From positions 549,388 to 613,387 of the forward strand of contig JASANH010000882.1 in NCBI GenBank assembly GCA_030248295.1: a DNA stretch of 64,000 nucleotides, written 5' to 3'. The DNA is from Mesodorylaimus sp. YZB2_4 (taxonomy: Eukaryota; Nematoda; Enoplea; Dorylaimida; Dorylaimidae). The position numbers and the translations under genes were made by a program. Under the pieces are notes generated by a model. The model saw only the letters and a list, made by a program, of their open reading frames with translations, did no database searches and was not told the origin of the DNA. Positions 57,338 to 64,000 of the stretch are shown one piece after another; position 1 is the first letter of the stretch, and each line of letters opens with the position of its first letter.

Positions 57338-57678
57338 TCTGTTGTAATCGGACCACGTTGTAGCGGCAGCACCACCTTTGCACCGTTTATTTGCTCGTTC
57401 TGCTTTCAAGAGTGCTCCTCTCGAAAATCAGAGTTCCAGTTGCGAATCATGTTCCGAGTTCGCCATCGTTTATCTGTTGCCCCCCCCCCCCCCCCCCGAG
57501 CAAGTAGTTCGAACACCCCTGTTTCTGTGTGCTCTGCGCCAAACGTTAGAAGCTATTCCAGAAAATCAGGAGTCGAAGGTGCGTGGAACTAAAATGACGA
57601 TCGATAGTGCTCTATTCAGTCAATGGTTCGCCAGTCAATGGTTCGCCGAAGAATGGGACTGGCCGGCTACAGCTGAAG
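57338..57678. repeat. Dispersed repeat family R1, copy 2, with an 18-base poly-C tract
   Basis: Inverted partner of 14212-14545. Where copy 1 reads CTGCCCCGAG (on the matching strand), this copy has C18 at 57480-57497, showing the tract grew in place. The end also has a duplicated CAATGGTTCGCC. Confidence 0.78.
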
Positions 57679-57913
57679 GCTCGTTTATATGTACTGTACT
57701 GGCCACGGAGTTCTCTGTGACTGCGCGGTCAGGACAGAATTCTCTGCAACTCTGTGACCGAGAGGGCGTTTATACTGCCTTCAGAGTCCTGATCCAGAGC
57801 ACACTCACCTGCGTTTTCAGAAACTGGGATTGTGTCACTGCGTCTAGAGGAGAGGAGCAGTTCCAGAAAAAAAGACGCGCTGCATCCGAGTCAGCATAGT
57901 TTTTTTCAGCAGA

Positions 57914-58339
57914 TTATTTTTTCCAGCTAATATTGTATCGTTGCTTCCATCGACTGAGCCATCCCTCCAATGATTCACTGAGTGTAATTCCCAAATGCTC
58001 AGCAATTTCCCGCGCTTTTTCTTTGAGAAGCGGTCCATTAATTGGAGTGTTTCGTGACCGTTCTCTGGTAAACCAATCAGATACTGCATCATCAACTTGA
58101 TCATGCTTTCCAGTTCTTTGCCTTTTTCGATTCAAATTGGCATTTTGCTGCCATTGTTCCAACAAGGTTTGCTTATTGCCAAAGATCCGACTGACTTGGG
58201 ATTGGGATATTCCAAACTGTTTCGCGATTTCAGCTTGACTCAGTCGTTGTTTAGACTTATCAAGAACCTCAATTTTTTCTTTCAAACTTAAATCCTTGCG
58301 TTTTTTTGAACTATGAATTTGACTGGTCGATGCCGCCAT
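57914..58339 (-). CDS. Truncated pogo/Tigger-type transposase: DNA-binding part only
   Basis: 141-aa frame with the N-terminal CENP-B-type helix-turn-helix (LSLKEKIEVLDKSKQ...QAEIAKQFGISQSQVSRIF, residues 17-55) and the second CENP-B helix-turn-helix (LLKEKAREIAEHLGI...GWLSRWKQRYNI, about 104-138). It ends at a stop right where the DDE catalytic domain should start; normal transposases of this group are about 400-550 aa. The element end is at 58699: the minus strand begins CAGTCGACTCCACTTAACTG next to TA (58700-58701), like pogo termini. The opposite terminus is missing. The protein could still bind DNA but not transpose. Confidence 0.82.
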   Translation of the reverse strand: MAASTSQIHSSKKRKDLSLKEKIEVLDKSKQRLSQAEIAKQFGISQSQVSRIFGNKQTLLEQWQQNANLNRKRQRTGKHDQVDDAVSDWFTRERSRNTPINGPLLKEKAREIAEHLGITLSESLEGWLSRWKQRYNISWKK

Positions 58340-58439
58340 TGGAAACGCAAAGATCGACCTTCCAAAAAAGAACTGGAATTCACAATGAATGTTAGTACTA
58401 AATGACGGCGTCGATTTTCTAATCTAGTCTAATCTGAGA

Positions 58440-58699
58440 CTGGAAGCGTCGGAAACTGAGAAGCCCGTTATTCGAATATCCGATGGCGCTATGCAATTAT
58501 CCGATGGCAGAATGCATATGCAGCATATGCGTCGTTCTGTTAAAGGCTATGCGTTTATCCGATTTATGCATTTATCCGATATTCAATTATGCGAAGATTT
58601 TTAACATAGCGGGTATAGGAAAAGAATCGGGACTTAAAAATTTTATGCAATAAAGCGATTTATGCGATTATCCTATATGCAGTTAAGTGGAGTCGACTG
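58440..58699 (-). repeat. pogo-type terminus with subterminal repeats
   Basis: Repeated ATGC(A/G)(A/T)TTATCCGAT units (58490-58590) and a terminal CAGTCGACTCCACTTAACTG on the minus strand, followed by TA. These units are probable transposase-binding sites of the element that also carries the 57914-58339 frame. Confidence 0.65.
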
Positions 58700-59109
58700 T
58701 ATTCCCAGGTATATTCTGACACCATCACGGTTCTTGGAGGCCTACACTTGCATCTCCAAGTGCCAATGCGATACCCGTCAAGTCTGTGGTGTGAAAACTT
58801 AACTTGACTTTGACGTCCCTAAAATTTGTTTTTCATCATGGCGGGCGACTACTGCATGGCTTAGTGTGGGTTCCCACAAATACTCTAAGCTCCATCGACC
58901 AAAATGCGCCACTCGACAGATTTGAAGTCTGATAGAGGTGTCCAGGCCATAATTTACGCGCTTTCCTCCTAGCTCGACTAGCAAATGCGATGTGACCTTG
59001 CAACTGATTAAAACCAGCACTAACTGATCACCTTCCAATTTTGGATTCCTCTTGAAACAGATCGTGAACCGAGCGTATCCTGTTCGTCTTAACGACCATT
59101 CCTTTTAAA

Positions 59110-59320
59110 ACGGGCCAGCCGGCGGCCACAGTAGTCCAGCAGATCGGCATTCGTCTTCTGTATTGCTTGGGTGGGAGCAAGCAGCTGGACTCGTCCCAGG
59201 TTCGACCCTGGCAATGGAGGTCGGTTTGCGAGCCATAAACCCTCGCTGACCTGGCACGCCAGGCCGTGGGTGACTCACCAGGTACCATAGAGGTGCTTCG
59301 AGTGGAGAGACGGAAGCCAA
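59110..59320. repeat. Possible tRNA-like repeat
   Basis: CCCAGGTTCGACCCTGG at 59196-59212 looks like a Pol III B box in a T-arm-like hairpin. No convincing acceptor stem. No second copy found in the window. Confidence 0.3.
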
Positions 59321-59588
59321 ACTAGGAGACAGTATCGGCTGTCGAACACCAAAAGAGTTCAGAGTTCAGAAACAAGCTGTTATGCCGCGATTACAGTTAT
59401 AGTTCAGAATGAATACCAACCATCTTCACAAATACAGTCAAGTTACCAGCACGCAAGATCCCAGGACACCTATTCCCCATTTCTCTGTAACTCCATTGAC
59501 CCTAAAGACATTGTGGCATCCTATTTTCCTGTCGAATGACTTCTGAGATGGACATCAAGCTCCGCTGACAGCACAGGCACTAAAAAGC

Positions 59589-59753
59589 ATGTTCATGTTC
59601 ATGTTTTACCACATCACCAAAGGCTTATGCGCACTCGAGGATGAAGAGGCACATTTTACACGAAATAATTCACCAGCCCGCGAGTCGAACACTCGCCCAT
59701 AACTGCGTACCCAGCGTGAGAGGCAAACGTCTAACCCACCAGGCCACGAGGCC
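59589..59753 (-). mobile_element. tRNA-derived SINE (ATGAAC-tailed family), copy 5
   Basis: Minus strand: CTCGTGGCCTGGTGGGTTAG head, GAGTGTTCGACTCGCGGG B box, GCGCATAAGCCTTTGGTGATG and GAACATGAACATG tail. At 59754-59778 the head sequence starts again on the plus strand (GCCAGTGGGTTAGGCGTCTG), making a small head-to-head palindrome. Confidence 0.85.
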
Positions 59754-59831
59754 AGTGGGTTAGGCGTCTGCCAGTACAGTACAGAACATAATACGCGGTT
59801 AAGCGGGAGTGCCCATACAGCCCACAGCTCA

Positions 59832-60905
59832 TTGGCGGATTGGATCGGAAATCTGATTTGATCCGACCCGATCCGAAACATGAACATGCGAAAATTCATC
59901 CGACCCGAACTATTCGATTCGAAATTCTAAGCTGATGGTGTTTCCAATAACCGCTGGCAAATAACTATATCTAATAAACAATTTTTCTCCATCCAGTCTA
60001 ATGTAATGAATGAGAGGCCATTAATATCCTGCATTGATCCTGCTCGTAATTAGAGTTACAAGTCATCTTCTCATTGTCATTACGAGACCAGAGAAAACAT
60101 GGATGACTCACAAGGGAAATCGCCAACCCTTAAGCCAAACTTTACAAAATTAGAAATTTGTAATTTGTTGATTGTTCCTAGGCGCATGAAAGCTCTGCAA
60201 AATGTCAGAGACGTCTGGCCAACTGATTGGCGATGGCGGTGGCCTAAAGTCCTGAAAATTTTTGAATTCTTGTACCGTAAGGAGCCCAAGCGTTGACAAA
60301 AACACGAGTGCTTCTTCCCAAACTCAGTTTTCAGGTTTTGGGCTTCGAGTTTAAGCTTCTAACAACACTCAGCTCTGGTTTTTTAAAAAATACAGAAGAA
60401 GTTTAAAAAATTCTCATGACTTTGTGCGCTTATCACTGATGACCAGTTGGCCATACGGGTATTATAGCTTGCAGATAGCTTTCTCTTGCACCTATGAATG
60501 TAGACACAAATTACAAGTTTAGGTTTTGTTATTTTGACATTTTGCAAGTGTTGGGAGTCAGAGGACAGAAATATTAGCCAGGAGTGGAAAAAGTGGAAAT
60601 ATCCGTTTTCATAAAAATTTGAAGTTATGGCCACAGTCATTTATGAGCAGAATGGATCTTCTTCACTTTACTTTATCAGCAAAATAGATCCATGATGAGC
60701 AGTATGGCTGAGAGGGGCGCTGCTTGTGCCATGGCACCATGGTAATAGGTACTCTATGTTTATCATGGGGAGCGACCTTTCGAAAAGTGGTGATCCGTTA
60801 CTGATGTTGGAAAAAATTACGAGTATTTTAAACGATCCGATCCGATTCGATCCGATCCGATCCGATCCGATCAGACAAGCCTCCATCCGATCCAGCCGTG
60901 ACCCA
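59832..60905. mobile_element. Full-length CGGAT-family element (copy E), about 1.07 kb
   Basis: One end (59832-60080) matches copies A and C; the other (60400-60905, inverted) matches copies B and D. Both termini carry CGGAT/ATCCG arrays (59840-59925, 60833-60895). Inner arms are also related in inverted orientation (GTCTGGCCAACTGATTGG near 60210 against its partner CCAGTTGGCCATACGG near 60445), so the element is partly foldback. No protein-coding capacity. Outer ends approximate TCAC(G/A)(G/A)CCG(G/A)ATCGG. Target duplication not clear. Confidence 0.75.
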
Positions 60906-61034
60906 TAGACCAAAATCGCGCCGGATATAGCGATAGCAAATAGCGAAATATGCCACAGGACAGCTAACCGCCGTCGATGTTAAGCATTAGCGTTCTACTT
61001 TCTTCTTAAAAGAAGAAGAAACTAAACCAGTTAT

Positions 61035-61225
61035 TTCGAATCGGCTAGATTTCAGATTAGCAGATTAAAGGAGCGCTAATAATATTAGCAGTGCACTGAA
61101 GACTAAATGCACCAGTCGAAGGGTGGTGCGCAGTGAATTGAGTCGATACGAGGTTGTTAAACCGTACGCAGAATTAATCTAAATAATACTAGAAGATATT
61201 TTCTCTTAAATAAATTCAGATACAT
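61035..61225 (+). repeat. Dispersed repeat family R3, copy 3
   Basis: Matches 31200-31405 in the same orientation and 24300-24465 inverted. Confidence 0.62.
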
Positions 61226-61446
61226 AGGGATAATACAGAAAACGAACTTGTCTGCAAAGGGCAAATGTGGGGCGAGTTTAAAGCTCACGATCACAGCAAA
61301 CTAGGCGTTTCGTCGCGCAACAGAAAAGGGCGAATCTCTACCATTGGGACAGATATTGTACCTTCGCAAAATGTTGTTCGACTCAACTGGATGCGCCTAA
61401 TTCTTAGAAGCTGCAATTTTACCCTAGGGTAGTAGCTGAGCCAGGC

Positions 61447-61968
61447 ATGTACAGTACATTCTGCAGCAAAATTACGCAGGGCGTAGGGAAGAATGGGTGC
61501 CAGCAAATAATTGTAAGACTAAAACACAACAAGTCGCTTAAAAAATTAACTCGCATCTCGCAAAATCCCAGTCTGTTTCCTCGACGGGTGGCGCATCTAG
61601 GCGTGGCCATAGGGTCAAAAGCAAAGTCAAATATGGTATCTTACCACAGCGTTGGCTTGTCATCGCCTGTTCCCAGGTACCTCGAGACAGCAAAGTCCAG
61701 AGGTACGGATTATGTGATGGACACAGGGTTATGGATCTTAGATGATTATGAAACAATAATGATTCATCACGCACTGATCCCGATCGAATTAGAGAGGGAG
61801 CTGTCCACCGTCACGCCCCTGCGCGGACGCGATACATCGGAAATGATAAAAACTTTTTATTGGACCAAACTAGTCAGCGACACAGCGGTATTATGGACTG
61901 ATGTACGCAAAGCCACGCCACCTTTTTTAAAAAATCTGACAGACAAGCCTGGCCGCGATTTTTCATGA
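61447..61968 (+). other. Unrecognised 173-codon open frame
   Basis: One of the longest unexplained frames in the window. No signal peptide or membrane helix. Contains segments such as DTGLWILDDYETIMIHHALI and a basic N-terminus. I match it to no family. It sits among element relics, so a transposon origin is as likely as a host gene. Confidence 0.25.
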
Positions 61969-62439
61969 GTCACGGAAGCCCCTCGAAAATCTGGTGGTGC
62001 CAGTGAGATCAAGAGGTCGGTGCAAGGCAATAAGCGACGATAAATCAGGATAATACATGATGAGGTTATATCAGCAACTACCGGAGATTGGCAAACATGA
62101 ACACCTGGTGTTGTGCAGATGAGGCTGGGCCCAAGTCAAATCTAGGACATCTAACTACTTGACACGAAAGCAAATGCCACATGCGCCGAACACGAATAAA
62201 TGCGCGTAAGCTACAGTACTGCATGTTGCCACAAAAGTGCTCTACATAACTAAGGAAGGGGGTTCTAGATTCAACTGCATTCGACGAACGTAGCCGACTA
62301 ACTACCAGTGCGCGAAACAAGATTTTTTGTTTCTTTTTTTTACAACTCAATGACATGAAACCGAGGAACAACAAATCAAGTATTATTCGACAGAAAATTA
62401 ACCGGGCTACAAAACGAAAAAAAACAAACACGAATCGAT

Positions 62440-62692
62440 CAATATTTGGTCGGTCCACCCATATTTTCTCTGACTGCTTTCAATCGCCGCGGAACGCTGG
62501 ATACCAAGTGTTGACAAAAATCGATTGGTATCGATTTCCAAATCGATTTAATCGCCTTTTAAAGTTCGTCCGCGTTGGCGTAAGTATTTTTTCTTAAACG
62601 ACGACCGACTCAATCCCATGAATTTTCGATCGGATTTAAATCCGGCGATTGAGGCGGCCAATCATCGATCCAATCGATATTTTGATCGTAAC
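62440..62692 (-). pseudogene. Tc1-type transposase C-terminal fragment
   Basis: On the minus strand, WPPQSPDLNPIENSWD (about 62680-62620) is the conserved region around the last catalytic glutamate of Tc1 transposases. It is followed by a stop (TGA), then GRRLRKNTYANADEL, a second stop, and IKSIWKSIP...LVSSVPRRLKAVRENMGG to the natural end. Two nonsense codons and the missing N-terminal part make it inactive. Confidence 0.87.
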
Positions 62693-63402
62693 TACCTACT
62701 GTAGATGTCGCGAGATATAAATATGGAGAGAGGCGACAATGCTTCGAGTCTGGTGCTTTACAGTAATCAAGAGCAACAGAAGGAGCAGACCGTTCAGATC
62801 AACAGAGAAAGGCACCTCTCATGAACGATACCAAATCACATATCATTTAGAGGTGTAAAGTGTTCCATTCTCGGGCATTGTGCAGTGGGCGAGGCGCTGC
62901 TTCCTCGTATCAATCGCGCATTTCGCGACACTCCGGAGGGCGAGAGCTCCCAAACCCAGGGGATTGGGAGGTCATAGATTTCATTAGACCCGAATAATTC
63001 AGCAGATGCCCATTTACCACATTCAATAGCGTATAAGAGGAAACCCGAGAAAGGGAAAAACGCACTTACGAGTTAGTTGAGAGAAATGGTGTTAGAACGA
63101 GAACTCATAAACGGACCTCGAATTTTAAATAAGCGGGAAAAATAAACTAAGACGGAAATCGTTTAGATACGTTTTAGATATATCATACACGGGCTATCCC
63201 ACCTGTGGGAAAACTGACCAGTGGTCAGACAGTGACAAAACGGGTATTTTGTAAATCCCTGAAGTCAGCAGAGTTCAGATATGTAATTGGTTTTAGTGTA
63301 CCTCACTTATTTTGAGGTGCCCGTGTTCTAGGGTTAAGCGAATCTTTATGTATTTCAGATGCATGCATAGTGCGTGTACTTCTGCGTGTCCTTTACACAT
63401 GC
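62693..63402. other. Region between the Tc1 relic and the BEL element
   Basis: Contains GATATAAATATGG at 62713-62725 followed by a CTGGTGCTTTACAG-type initiator-like stretch, which could be a plus-oriented LTR promoter, but I cannot find a matching second LTR. The 3' LTR of the BEL/Pao element should lie in 63100-63402; its ends are not evident. Confidence 0.3.
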
Positions 63403-64000
63403 TCAGGCTGTAGCAGAGTTTGTTGTGCATTCGAGTGGGACCAAGTTTTGAATAGGACGTCGTATGGTACGTCCGGAAGGCAGTTTGACCAATGCTTTTC
63501 GGACAAATCCGTCCTTTCCCATGTACAGCTCGATGATTTTTCCGAGAGGCCATTGCATTCGTGGCGTGGGGAACTTTACAAGGACGATTTCACCAACACG
63601 AGGGGGCATATATGATCGAATTCGTGGCTGTCGATGCGTCCATCCAGACCTTTCCATTAAAGATGTCAGGTATTGACGACGCCAGCATTGCCAAAATATA
63701 TCGAGATAATTTTGGCTCGTTTTCCACAAAGCGACGAGATCTGTGTTCCGGAATTTGTCTTTGGTTGAAGCAAGACCATCGATGGAAGCGGCTGTCCGAG
63801 TCGAAAGGAATAATTGCGGGGTCAGATCCCTTTCGTCATCGAGATCGGAGCCGACATAGACGAGAGGGCGAGAGTTCAAGATCGCTTCGATTTCGCACGC
63901 GATGGTTTGCAGCTGAGAGGAACTTAGAGTGGCATGATCGATTGATTTCCGAAGGCATTGCTTGACCATTCCGATCAGGCGTTCGTAGAATCCGCCTTCC
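63403..64000 (-). CDS. pol: BEL/Pao retrotransposon polyprotein, C-terminal end (integrase tail and DUF5641-type domain)
   Basis: An open frame from the window edge to a stop at 63403 (about 198 codons visible). It begins with GGFYERLIGMVKQCLRKSI and QTIACEIEAILNSRPLVYVG, the end of the integrase core including the conserved EIEAILNSRPL segment with the catalytic-region glutamate. Next is a linker, then the BEL/Pao-typical C-terminal domain (VGEIVLVKFPTPRMQWPLGKI; DGFVRKALVKLPSG; RRPIQNLVPLE). No stop or frameshift is seen, so this element may be recent. The N-terminal part lies outside the window. Confidence 0.92.
   Translation of the reverse strand, partial: EGGFYERLIGMVKQCLRKSIDHATLSSSQLQTIACEIEAILNSRPLVYVGSDLDDERDLTPQLFLSTRTAASIDGLASTKDKFRNTDLVALWKTSQNYLDIFWQCWRRQYLTSLMERSGWTHRQPRIRSYMPPRVGEIVLVKFPTPRMQWPLGKIIELYMGKDGFVRKALVKLPSGRTIRRPIQNLVPLECTTNSATA

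Noticed and set aside
57378-57899. A 173-codon plus-strand protein with a proline run
   Set aside because: The frame runs through repeat R1 and its C18 tract (prolines are the translated homopolymer) and then antisense to the pogo fragment; no homology.
1-64000. CRISPR arrays, bacterial operons, phage or plasmid modules
   Set aside because: Spliceosomal introns, SINEs, LINEs and animal gene families show a eukaryotic chromosome. No regular repeat-spacer array was seen.

Overview
This is a 64-kb piece of an animal nuclear genome. It is gene-poor, AT-rich by eye and full of repeats. Coding genes have spliceosomal introns (many only 52-104 bp, GT...AG, usually TTTCAG or TTTTAG acceptors). The set includes intronless or two-exon serpentine receptors of a nematode-like chemoreceptor style, a secreted Hog (Hint)-only protein, a clan-2-type microsomal cytochrome P450, an SLC19 vitamin carrier and a BMP5-8/Gbb-type TGF-beta ligand. 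This suggests an ecdysozoan, perhaps a nematode outside the well-studied Caenorhabditis group. That assignment is inference: the window has no rRNA or other species marker.

Layout. 1-1.96 kb: a Ty3/Gypsy-type gag (minus) running straight into an envelope-like frame. 2.1-5.4 kb: a large interrupted inverted repeat carrying a nested hAT-type element. 6.1-7.4 kb: a second hAT-type element with its target duplication. 7.7-9.5 kb: a four-exon SLC19 transporter. 9.9-11.5 kb: a decayed LINE. 13.9-24.5 kb: a dense graveyard of elements (CGGAT family, tRNA-derived SINEs, a mini-LTR element, a mariner, another LINE, a MITE), with one intronless GPCR at 14.8-15.8 kb (minus). 27.2-38 kb: an approximately 8-kb tandem segmental duplication holding two nearly identical two-exon receptors. 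39.7-40.7 kb: an intronless GPCR with a TATA box. 41.2-45.7 kb (minus): the Hog-only gene and a complete nine-exon P450. 49.8-50.6 kb: an unrecognised single-exon acidic/tyrosine-rich protein. 51.3-55.6 kb: a complete six-exon BMP ligand. 56-64 kb: mariner, pogo, CGGAT, SINE and Tc1 relics, then the 3' end of a BEL/Pao retrotransposon pol running off the window edge.

Host genes do not form an operon or pathway. The receptors, the BMP, the Hog protein, the P450 and the carrier are independent units, and several have introns colonised by SINEs or MITEs. The clearest evolutionary signal is gene conversion between the two duplicated receptors: about 900 bp, intron included, is almost identical while surrounding non-coding DNA has diverged strongly.

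I reconstructed splice sites by hand. Every junction listed for the SLC19, P450, Hog, BMP and receptor genes keeps reading phase, which is the main reason for high confidence in those models.
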